From Brevinematales bacterium (GTDB lineage Bacteria > Spirochaetota > Brevinematia > DTOW01), in the NCBI GenBank assembly GCA_026415355.1, contig JAOAHF010000012.1, forward strand, positions 1 through 64,000: DNA of 64,000 nt, written 5' to 3'. A model generated the notes under the pieces. It searched no databases. It worked only from the letters and a program-made list of their open reading frames with translations, and was not told where the DNA came from. The position numbers and the translations under genes are program-made. The number at the start of each line of letters is the position of its first letter. The stretch's first letter is position 1. Shown here one piece after another: positions 46,463 to 54,775 of this stretch.

Positions 46463-47443
46463 TTAAAACTCCAACTTTAGCTGTCTTGACATAAGATCCC
46501 TTAGAGAATTCAAAGGATTTTTATTGTTGTATATTATTTCATAAACTTCATTTGCTATTGGAAGTTCAACACCTTGTTTTTCAGAAAGCTTTTTTATTGA
46601 GACTACATTGTAATATCCCTCTGGAATCATTTTAGATGAAGATATAAAATCTTCTGGTTTAACACCCTTTGCTATCATTTCACCTAGTTGTCTATTTCTA
46701 CTATATCTACCAGTACACGTTAGAATAAGATCTCCAATACCAGCAAGCCCATAAAATGTCTCAAGCTTACCACCCAATCTTACCCCCAATCTTACAATCT
46801 CACTCAATCCTCTTGTTATAAGAGAGGCTTTAGCATTGTAACCAAGTTCAAGACCATCTATAATACCAGCAGATATAGCAATAACATTCTTGTAAGAACC
46901 TGCTATTTCCATACCTCTTATATCATTCCAACCGTAAACCCTGAAATAACTTGTACTTATAGAGGATTGAATAGTAGATGTAACCCTATCATCAGAAGTA
47001 GACAAAGTTATAGCGCAAGGTAGTTTTCTAGCAACTTCTTCAGCAAAACTAGGTCCAGATAAAACCCCCACTACTCTACTACCTATTTCTTCTTTTATTA
47101 TATCTGTAGGAAAGCTAACACTCTCTACTTCTATGCCTTTTGTACAACTTATTATAGGTTTGTCATCAATAACACCTTTAAAAAGTCTCAAAGTTTGTCT
47201 TAGATATTTTGAAGGCACAACCACAAATATAACATCTCTGTCAGACATATCTTCACAAGAATTAGTCACATTTACGCTATCTGGTATCCTTACCCCCTTA
47301 AGATAATCAGGACTTTCTCTGTGTTTTAAAATATATTCCAAGGTCTCTACCTTTCTCACCCAAAGTCTGACATTATTTCTATCTGAAAAAACAACAGCCA
47401 AAGCAATTCCCCAGCTACCTGCCCCTATTAAACCTATCCTCAT
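46463..47443 (-). CDS. gpsA: Glycerol-3-phosphate dehydrogenase [NAD(P)+]
   Basis: From the ATG at 47443 this is a 326-residue enzyme that reduces dihydroxyacetone phosphate to glycerol-3-phosphate for phospholipid synthesis. The nucleotide site is IGLIGAGSWGIALA. SGPSFAEEVA, the catalytic Lys in AGSYKNVIAISAG, and GIGDLILTCTGRYSRN are all present. Another in-frame start (GTG at 47470) lacks a ribosome site. A TATAAT box lies 12 nt before the ATG, predicting a leader of only a few nucleotides. rnhC follows 1 nt later. Confidence 0.94.
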   Translation of the reverse strand: MRIGLIGAGSWGIALAVVFSDRNNVRLWVRKVETLEYILKHRESPDYLKGVRIPDSVNVTNSCEDMSDRDVIFVVVPSKYLRQTLRLFKGVIDDKPIISCTKGIEVESVSFPTDIIKEEIGSRVVGVLSGPSFAEEVARKLPCAITLSTSDDRVTSTIQSSISTSYFRVYGWNDIRGMEIAGSYKNVIAISAGIIDGLELGYNAKASLITRGLSEIVRLGVRLGGKLETFYGLAGIGDLILTCTGRYSRNRQLGEMIAKGVKPEDFISSSKMIPEGYYNVVSIKKLSEKQGVELPIANEVYEIIYNNKNPLNSLRDLMSRQLKLEF

Positions 47444-47455
47444 AAATTCTGAAAT

Positions 47456-47461
47456 ATTATA
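47456..47461 (-). promoter_or_regulatory. -10 box of gpsA-rnhC
   Basis: A perfect TATAAT on the minus strand ends 12 nt before the gpsA ATG. TTGTAT lies 18 nt upstream as a poor -35. The predicted leader is about 5 nt. Confidence 0.4.
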
Positions 47462-47619
47462 CTCAAGCACTCACTTCGAATACAATCTTTAAATATACTA
47501 ATATTAACAGTAAACTCTCAAACCTCATAACGTTCTTGTACAGTTCTTTTCAGATATTAAGTTATTTCAAGTTGTCCAAAATAACCTACCAAAAAATTTT
47601 ACAGTTCGCTGTGTTGATC

Positions 47620-47648
47620 TTGAAAAAGTGAAAGTATCTTAGTATTAT
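47620..47648 (+). promoter_or_regulatory. Sigma-70-type promoter of gltB
   Basis: TTGAAA (47620-47625), a 17-nt spacer and TATTAT (47643-47648) precede a short leader with AGAGG at 47669-47673, 7 nt before the gltB ATG. This is a conventional arrangement, unlike the leaderless promoters elsewhere in the window. Confidence 0.55.
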
Positions 47649-47680
47649 TTTTAAAATTTACCAACCGTAGAGGTGTATTT

Positions 47681-50600
47681 ATGGATATAGATTGGAGAAA
47701 GTTCTATGAAAACATGCATGATGAATGTGGAGTAGGTTTTGTTGCGGATACTAGAGGACACAGAAGTCATAGTGTTGTTGTTGACGGTATAAACGCAGTT
47801 TCCAATTTGACTCACAGAGGTGCCGTTAGTTCTGATGCAAAAACTGGTGACGGATGTGGAATACTCACTAGAATTCCTTATAAGTTCTTCAAGAGAGTTT
47901 TTAACCCTTCTCTTGAAGAAGGCAAATTCGCTGTAGGTGTTATATTTCTACCTAGAGATCAAAATAAAAAAGATATTGCCACAAAGATAATAAACGAAGT
48001 TCTTAACAATAGAAATTTCGATGTAATAGGGTGGAGAAATGTTCCTGTAAGAAAAGAATTCCTGGGAGATTCTGCTTTAGAAAGTCTTCCTGATATAAAG
48101 CAAGTTTTTATTCATGTCGATAACTCTTCTAAAGAAACAGAGAGAAAACTATATATAACCAGAAAACATATTGAATATCTTTTCTATCGGAATAACCTAG
48201 AAAATCAATGCTACATAGCTTCGCTATCTTCAAGAACTATAGTCTACAAAGGTCTTCTTATTGCCCCTCAACTTCCTAACTTTTTCGTTGACTTGGGAGA
48301 AGAAGATTTCGAATCAGATTTCGTTATTTTTCACCAAAGGTACAGTACTAATACGCTACCCAATTGGTTTATAGCTCAACCTTTTAGAATGCTAGCACAT
48401 AATGGAGAGATAAATACTCTTCAAGGTAACTACTATTGGATGAAGTCAAAAGAATCATCTTTTAGCGAAAGCATTTGGGGAGAAGATACAAAATACTTAA
48501 AACCTGTGATATGGCCTTATGGTAGTGATTCTTCTCAATTAGACAATGCTCTTGAACTTCTCTACATGTCTGGTAGAGACTTACTACATTCTATTATGAT
48601 TCTTGTACCAGAAGCATATAAATATGATCCCTACATAGATAGCGACGTTAAGGCCTTTTTTGAATATAATTTAACTATTTCTGAACCTTGGGACGGACCC
48701 GCAGCACTCGTTATGACAGATGGAGAAGTTATTGCATCTATACTTGACAGAAATGGATTAAGACCAACAAGATATATAATTACTGACGAAAGGATTATTT
48801 TAGGATCTGAAGTCGGAATGATAGAAATCGATGAAAGCAAAGTTGTCGAAAAAGGAAAGTTAGGACCTGGAGAAATAATCGCTTTTGACCTAATCAACTG
48901 CAAAGTCTTAAAGAATGAAGAAATAAAGAAAAAATACTCAAAGAAACATCCTTACTCAGAATGGATAAAAAACATTCAAGTTGTTAAGATTTCTGACGTA
49001 CCAGGGGAAAACTATCATCTTTCTTTTGAAGGAGAAGAACTAATAAGACAGCAAAGAGCTTTTGGATATGACGCAGGAGAAAAAGAAAAACAACTCGCTG
49101 AAATGATAAAAACTGGAAAAGAACCTGTAGGGGCAATGGGAGATGATACTCCGCTAGCCGTCTTATCGTTTAAACCCAAGAGTATTTTTGAATACTTCAG
49201 ACAGAGGTTTGCACAAGTTACTAATCCACCAATAGATCCATACCGAGAGAAATTAGTTATGTCTCTTGACACTTATGTGGGATCTTACGGAGACATATTA
49301 GTCGATAAACCTGAAAATGCTAAACTTCTCAAGTTTTCATCACCCATTATAACAGATGCTGAGCTTGATTATCTTAAAAAATTGAACAATGAAGATTTTA
49401 AATCAATCGTTATAAAGACACTATACAAATCAAAAGACAATTCAACTAACCTTGAAAAGGAACTTGAGAGGATTATAGAAGAAGGTGTCAGAGCTGCAAG
49501 AAATGGGTATAACATAATAATATTGAGTGACAAAGGAGTTAATAGAGAGTTTACTTATGTACCCATACTTCTTGCTAGTGCTGGATTACACCATAGGCTA
49601 ATAAAAGAAGGTATCAGAGCAAAATGCTCTATAGTCGTTGAAACTGGTGAAGCTAGGATAGACCATCATTTTGCTGTACTTATTGGATATGGTGTTTCTT
49701 TGATAAATCCCTATCTTGCTTATGATGTTGTTGTAGATATGGCTCAATCAGAAGATATAGAAAAGCAAGTAGAGTTTCCTTCCGACTACACTACAGTTCT
49801 TAGAAACTATCGAAGTGCTATCGAAGCCGGACTTTATAAGATAATGTCAAAAATGGGAATATCCGACATAAATAGCTATAGAGGAGCTCAAATATTCGAA
49901 GCTTTAGGTTTATCAAGTGAGTTAGTCGATAAGTATTTTACAGGTACTGTCACTAAAATACAAGGAGTAGGTATTAAGGAAATAGAAAAAGATTATCAGG
50001 AGTTTTACAAGAAAGGTTACGGAGATAATTTTGTCCCCATGGTTGATGACTATGGTTTCTACAAATACAGAAAAGACGGAGAGTTTCATGAACATAATCC
50101 AGAGATGTTAAGAGCTATACAGAAAGCAACTAGGCAAGGTGATGAAGAAGCATACAGAGAATTTTCAAAAATTGTAAACACTAGACAGCCATCATCTTTG
50201 AGAGATTTGCTTGAGATAAAGAGTGATAGAAATCCAATATCTGTTGATGAAGTAGAGTCTGAATATGAGATAGTAAAAAGATTTACCACACAGGCAATGT
50301 CTTTTGGTGCCTTAAGTAAGGAAGCTCACGAAACCATCGCTATTGCTATGAATAGATTAGGAGCAAAGAGTAATAGTGGTGAAGGTGGAGAACTTGACGA
50401 ACGTCTCTATAGCGAATCAAATAGTAAGATAAAGCAAGTTGCTTCAGGTAGATTTGGAGTTACTCCTTCTTATCTTATATCAGCAGAGGAGATGGAGATA
50501 AAGATAGCGCAAGGTGCTAAGCCCGGTGAAGGTGGACAATTACCAGGTAAGAAAGTCAGCGGCGATATAGCAAGAGCAAGGCATACAAAACCTGGTATAA

Positions 50601-52183
50601 GTCTTATATCTCCACCTCCTCATCATGACATCTACAGCATAGAAGATATAGCACAACTTATATATGACCTTAAGCACATAAATCCTGATGGCAGAGTTTG
50701 TGTGAAACTTGTTTCCGAAACTGGTGTTGGAATAGTAGCAGCAGGAGTAGCAAAAGGATATAGCGACAGTATACAAATAAGTGGGCATAATGGCGGCACA
50801 GGTGCATCTCCTTGGGGATCAATAAAGTATGCCGGTATGCCTTGGGAACTTGGACTTGCTGAAACTCAAAGAATATTAGTTGATAACGGTCTAAGACATA
50901 AAGTCAAGTTGAGAGTCGATGGTGGCTTCAAAACTGGTAGAGATGTTATCATAGCAGCCTTACTTGGTGGAGACGAGTATGGTTTTGGTACTATGGCTAT
51001 GATCGCTGAAGGTTGTATAATGGCTAGGATATGTCATACCAATAAGTGTCCTGTAGGCGTTGCTTCACAAGACCCAGAACTCAGAAAAAGATTCCCAGGT
51101 AAACCAGAATGGGTGATAAATTACTTTATATTTGTCGCCAGGGAAGTCAGAGAAATACTCGCTCAAATGGGATATAAAAAACTCGATGATATAATAGGAA
51201 GAACAGATTTACTTAAACCCAAATCTGAAGTTTATCTACCAAAAACTACTAACATAGACTTATCCTATTTATTGCAAAATTACTCTAATTGTGATAATAA
51301 TCTTTTGAGATACGGTGGTAAGAAAAACGATATACCAGAAAAAGATCATATTGATGATACTGTTATCAACAATGAGGAATTTAGAAAGGCTGTCGCGGAA
51401 GATAATGGTGAAGTTAATTTTGAACTTAAGATTAAAAATACAGATAGAACAGTGGGTGCAAAAATATCAAACTATATTGTCAAAACCTACAAGAAAAACA
51501 ATCCACTTGAAAACGCAAATATAAACATAACATACAGAGGTAGTGCTGGCCAAAGCTTTGGTGCCTTCATAGTAAAAGGCATCAACTTAACCCTAATAGG
51601 TGATGCTAATGATTATCTTGGTAAAGGTATGTTCGGTGGTAGAATAGTCGTAAAACCTTCTGAAAATATTAAGTTTGATCCAAGTAAGAATATTATCGCT
51701 GGTAATGTTCTTTTGTATGGTGCTATAGGTGGTGAAGTTTATATAAGAGGTAGAGTAGGAGAAAGATTTGCCGTCAGAAACAGTGGAGCTAAGGCTGTGG
51801 TAGAAGGATTAGGTGATCATGGATGCGAATACATGACAGATGGTATTGTCGTGGTTTTAGGTAATGTAGGAAAGAATTTCGGTGCAGGAATGAGTGGTGG
51901 ATTAGCTTTTGTGCTCGATGAAGAAAATAGATTCCAAAAACTCTATAATCCCCAAATGGTAACTATAGTCAAAATGACACCTAATGATGAGCATATCAGC
52001 ATCCTAAAGAATATGATAGAAAATCATTACAAATACACTCAAAGTACTAAGGCAAAAGAGATTCTAGATAACTTTGATAAATATGTATCGCTATTCTGGA
52101 AGGTAGTACCACTTTCAGTTGAAGACTCATCTATGGTAAAACAATATCAGGAAGAACAAAAACAACTTTCAAAAACATTTTAG
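47681..52183 (+). CDS. gltB: Glutamate synthase large subunit
   Basis: This 1500-residue enzyme converts glutamine and 2-oxoglutarate to two glutamates. The catalytic Cys is C16 in DECGVGFVADTRG, so a 15-residue propeptide would be removed. In order: amidotransferase domain (16-400), central domain, the FMN-binding synthase domain with SGHNGGTGASPWGSIKYAG and the 3Fe-4S ligands in CIMARICHTNKCPVG, and a C-terminal beta-helix (about 1250-1480). No gltD small subunit is next to it, so it may use ferredoxin or a distant partner. A hydrolase gene follows 4 nt later. Promoter and ribosome site are clear. Confidence 0.96.
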   Translation: MDIDWRKFYENMHDECGVGFVADTRGHRSHSVVVDGINAVSNLTHRGAVSSDAKTGDGCGILTRIPYKFFKRVFNPSLEEGKFAVGVIFLPRDQNKKDIATKIINEVLNNRNFDVIGWRNVPVRKEFLGDSALESLPDIKQVFIHVDNSSKETERKLYITRKHIEYLFYRNNLENQCYIASLSSRTIVYKGLLIAPQLPNFFVDLGEEDFESDFVIFHQRYSTNTLPNWFIAQPFRMLAHNGEINTLQGNYYWMKSKESSFSESIWGEDTKYLKPVIWPYGSDSSQLDNALELLYMSGRDLLHSIMILVPEAYKYDPYIDSDVKAFFEYNLTISEPWDGPAALVMTDGEVIASILDRNGLRPTRYIITDERIILGSEVGMIEIDESKVVEKGKLGPGEIIAFDLINCKVLKNEEIKKKYSKKHPYSEWIKNIQVVKISDVPGENYHLSFEGEELIRQQRAFGYDAGEKEKQLAEMIKTGKEPVGAMGDDTPLAVLSFKPKSIFEYFRQRFAQVTNPPIDPYREKLVMSLDTYVGSYGDILVDKPENAKLLKFSSPIITDAELDYLKKLNNEDFKSIVIKTLYKSKDNSTNLEKELERIIEEGVRAARNGYNIIILSDKGVNREFTYVPILLASAGLHHRLIKEGIRAKCSIVVETGEARIDHHFAVLIGYGVSLINPYLAYDVVVDMAQSEDIEKQVEFPSDYTTVLRNYRSAIEAGLYKIMSKMGISDINSYRGAQIFEALGLSSELVDKYFTGTVTKIQGVGIKEIEKDYQEFYKKGYGDNFVPMVDDYGFYKYRKDGEFHEHNPEMLRAIQKATRQGDEEAYREFSKIVNTRQPSSLRDLLEIKSDRNPISVDEVESEYEIVKRFTTQAMSFGALSKEAHETIAIAMNRLGAKSNSGEGGELDERLYSESNSKIKQVASGRFGVTPSYLISAEEMEIKIAQGAKPGEGGQLPGKKVSGDIARARHTKPGISLISPPPHHDIYSIEDIAQLIYDLKHINPDGRVCVKLVSETGVGIVAAGVAKGYSDSIQISGHNGGTGASPWGSIKYAGMPWELGLAETQRILVDNGLRHKVKLRVDGGFKTGRDVIIAALLGGDEYGFGTMAMIAEGCIMARICHTNKCPVGVASQDPELRKRFPGKPEWVINYFIFVAREVREILAQMGYKKLDDIIGRTDLLKPKSEVYLPKTTNIDLSYLLQNYSNCDNNLLRYGGKKNDIPEKDHIDDTVINNEEFRKAVAEDNGEVNFELKIKNTDRTVGAKISNYIVKTYKKNNPLENANINITYRGSAGQSFGAFIVKGINLTLIGDANDYLGKGMFGGRIVVKPSENIKFDPSKNIIAGNVLLYGAIGGEVYIRGRVGERFAVRNSGAKAVVEGLGDHGCEYMTDGIVVVLGNVGKNFGAGMSGGLAFVLDEENRFQKLYNPQMVTIVKMTPNDEHISILKNMIENHYKYTQSTKAKEILDNFDKYVSLFWKVVPLSVEDSSMVKQYQEEQKQLSKTF

Positions 52184-52187
52184 GTTT

Positions 52188-53039
52188 ATGATCGATAATA
52201 AGATATTCAAGGTTGACAAAGATAGATTCATTTCGTACTTTGAGATAGGTAAAGGGAAAGAAGTATTATTATTTATACATGGCTGGCTAACTTCAAAAGA
52301 AAGCTGGATACCCGTCATACAAAATATTGATAAACGTAAGTATAAAATAATTGCTATCGATATGCTAGGACATGGTCAAAGTTCAAGATCACTAAAACTC
52401 AACTTCAATACTTCAGAGAACATATATATCTTAACCAGATTCATAGTATCACTTGGTTTGAATAATGTCATACTTATAGGTCACTCTACAGGAGGCAAAA
52501 TATCCCTCTTTCTTGCTAATAAGTTATATGAAATATCAAAAACTCTAGTTAAGAAGGTTATAATCGTCAATTCAATAGGTTCATATGAGTTTTGGAGATT
52601 ACTCCACCCTATACTAAAAATTTCTTTTTGGAAACCAATACGTTTTTTAATAGGTATTTTCACAATACCACTTTTTATAAAATTTTACTTTAAGAATTTT
52701 CTATTTTTCCTTCCAATATCAGATAAAGTCAAAGAGAATATATCAAAGTACCTATCAGACTACACATCAATTCATTTCAATTCACTAAGAAATAAAATAT
52801 GTGCGCTCAGAATAACAAAAAATCTTTTCGATATGTTCGTTGAGGATATAGATAGAAGTATGTTACCTGACGTTGAAATTATATGGTCACATCACGACAA
52901 ACTAGTACCTATACAGGTTCAATACAAATTCTCAAAAATTTTCAAAAAACCAGTGTACATAATCTCAGAAGGAGGACACATGACTCCTATTGAAATTCCA
53001 GAAAAGCTAGCCAGCATCATAGATCATCTTGCTAAATAA
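52188..53039 (+). CDS. Alpha/beta-hydrolase
   Basis: This 283-residue protein has the alpha/beta-hydrolase fold. The oxyanion segment is LLFIHGWLTSKESW, and the nucleophile elbow is LIGHSTGGKISLF. The acid is in IIWSHHDKLVPIQ and the catalytic His in EGGHMTPIE, so the triad is complete. A hydrophobic cap region (about 140-185) could dock to membranes or bind an acyl chain. The substrate is unknown. It starts 4 nt after gltB, making it the second gene of that operon, with only a weak TTTTAGG site. Confidence 0.85.
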   Translation: MIDNKIFKVDKDRFISYFEIGKGKEVLLFIHGWLTSKESWIPVIQNIDKRKYKIIAIDMLGHGQSSRSLKLNFNTSENIYILTRFIVSLGLNNVILIGHSTGGKISLFLANKLYEISKTLVKKVIIVNSIGSYEFWRLLHPILKISFWKPIRFLIGIFTIPLFIKFYFKNFLFFLPISDKVKENISKYLSDYTSIHFNSLRNKICALRITKNLFDMFVEDIDRSMLPDVEIIWSHHDKLVPIQVQYKFSKIFKKPVYIISEGGHMTPIEIPEKLASIIDHLAK

Positions 53040-53206
53040 TCGCTCTAATAAAATTGATGACATTAAATAACAGTACCTTTCTTCTAATACTTTTATTCAT
53101 TAAGTGTTTTTACTATAGAAACTTATAGTACAATGCTCAAAATAATCTATCTCAATTTGAATAAAGAAAAATTTTACAAATAAAATTTTGTTTGATAGAT
53201 TTATTT

Positions 53207-54109
53207 ATGGTAGATGTATTAAGTTTAATAGGGAATACACCTATTATCAGGATAGAGCCTTGGATTAGTAGCATATCGAAAAATGTTTTGATCTATGCCA
53301 AGTTAGAGTTTTACAATCCTGGAGGATCCATTAAGGATAGACCAGCTTACTTTATAATAAGAGATCTTGAGACTAAGGGAATTTTGAATAGTAGTAAGAT
53401 ACTTATTGACTCAACTTCAGGGAATACAGGTATAGCCTACGCTATGATATGTAGTATAAAAAAGTATCCTCTAACCCTTGTTGTACCAAGTAACGCTAGT
53501 GAAGAGAGAAAAAAAATACTTAGTTTCCTTGGTGCAAATGTTATCTACTCTGATCCACTTGAAGGTACTGATGGAGCTCAAGAGATAGTTTATGAGATAA
53601 TCAAGAAAAATCCAGACAAATACATTCTACTTGACCAATACAGTAATCCAAATAACTATTTAGCTCATTACAACACTACTGCTCTTGAAATAATATCTCA
53701 AACTAATGGTAAGGTAACACATTTTATTTGCTCTATAGGTACAAGTGGTACATTCGTTGGTACTTCTAAAAGACTTAAAGAATTTAATCCTCTTATAAAG
53801 ACATATACTGTCGAACCTGATTCTGAATACCACGGTGTTGAAGGAGTAAAACATCTTGCTTCATCCAAAATTCCAGCTATATTTGATAGCTCTTTAGTTG
53901 ATGGAAAGTTCTTTATATCTACTGAAGATGCTTACAGAATGGTTAAGGAAATTGCAAAAAGGTTAGGTATTATGGTAGGTCCATCTTCAGGATTAAACTT
54001 ATGCGCTGCTTTCGAGTTAGCAAAAAGAATCGATAGCGGTGTAATTGTTACAGTGTTTCCTGATAGTATAACCAGATACTTTAGTAACCAATCTCTTTGG
54101 AATTTTTAG
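53207..54109 (+). CDS. Cysteine synthase-family PLP enzyme (CysK/CysM/CBS-like)
   Basis: From MVDVLSLIGNTPIIRI this is a 300-residue PLP enzyme that would add sulphide or another thiol donor to O-acetyl- or O-phosphoserine. The PLP lysine is K43 in NPGGSIKDRPAYF. The phosphate-binding STSGNTGIAYA and the GTSGTFVGTSKRLKE loop are intact. A TTG 15 nt upstream is an alternative start. A TTGAAT-18-TAAAAT promoter (TAAAAT at 53181-53186) fits. A JAMM peptidase gene follows 9 nt later, recalling the mycobacterial mec-cysO-cysM locus, where CysM uses a protein-bound thiocarboxylate. No CysO-like gene is here. Confidence 0.87.
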   Translation: MVDVLSLIGNTPIIRIEPWISSISKNVLIYAKLEFYNPGGSIKDRPAYFIIRDLETKGILNSSKILIDSTSGNTGIAYAMICSIKKYPLTLVVPSNASEERKKILSFLGANVIYSDPLEGTDGAQEIVYEIIKKNPDKYILLDQYSNPNNYLAHYNTTALEIISQTNGKVTHFICSIGTSGTFVGTSKRLKEFNPLIKTYTVEPDSEYHGVEGVKHLASSKIPAIFDSSLVDGKFFISTEDAYRMVKEIAKRLGIMVGPSSGLNLCAAFELAKRIDSGVIVTVFPDSITRYFSNQSLWNF

Positions 54110-54118
54110 GGGTGTTTT

Positions 54119-54520
54119 ATGAAGATAAAAAAAGATGTTTACAATCAGATGATAGATTGGATGAAAAAAAATATTCCTTTTGAGGCATGTGGTTTACTTG
54201 TTGGAAATGGAGATACCATTGATGAGTTCATACCTATGAACAATATAGCCAAAAGCGAAACATTCTTTGAGATGGATCCTGTTGAACTTATGAATACGCT
54301 CGATAAAATCGATGAAAAGGGCAAAGACTTTATAGCAATATTCCACTCTCATCCTGTTACTGACCCATATCCTTCAAAAACTGACTTAGACAGAAACGAG
54401 TTAATTGATCATTTAATTTTTGTTATATCTTCTATGAAAGACGGCTCACCAACAGTAAAGGCATACAACATAAAAGATAAAAACGTAAAAGAAATTGGAG
54501 TTACCATATTAGATGAATAA
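54119..54520 (+). CDS. JAMM/MPN+ metallopeptidase (Mec-like)
   Basis: This 133-residue protein is a single JAB1/MPN domain with the full zinc site: E22 in FEACGLLVG, H76 and H78 in FHSHPVTDPYPSKTD, S86 and D89 (HxHx7SxxD). Bacterial members cleave C-terminal extensions from ubiquitin-like sulphur carriers; the Mycobacterium Mec releases cysteine from CysO. An AGGGGTG site lies 4 nt before the ATG. It shares an operon with the cysteine-synthase gene 9 nt upstream, which supports a sulphur-transfer role. The carrier protein gene is not in the window. Confidence 0.88.
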   Translation: MKIKKDVYNQMIDWMKKNIPFEACGLLVGNGDTIDEFIPMNNIAKSETFFEMDPVELMNTLDKIDEKGKDFIAIFHSHPVTDPYPSKTDLDRNELIDHLIFVISSMKDGSPTVKAYNIKDKNVKEIGVTILDE

Positions 54521-54775
54521 CTAGCAGAAGCTTTATGAATACAACAAAATATTTCCAAAACTTCACTCAGAAATTTCAAATATAGTTAAGGTTCCGACTT
54601 TCAAATACTAATCTTAAAAAGACTTAACCTACTATTCGTACTTTCGTTTTAAACTTCTCTTTGTAGCTAAGCAATAAAGTATACACTAACCTCAATGTTT
54701 AGACATTTTAAAAGCTAATACCCTCAAGAACAAATGCCCCCAAATAAGTAGGGGGGGGATTACCCCCTTGTCTTA
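54521..54775. terminator. Bidirectional hairpin region between convergent genes
   Basis: An eight-G run (54751-54758) can pair with CCCCC at 54763-54767 over a 4-nt loop, or with CCCCC at 54737-54741 over a 9-nt loop, so the two stems exclude each other. It is the only well-spaced terminator-like structure at a convergent junction here. The rest of the gap holds no gene. Confidence 0.5.
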
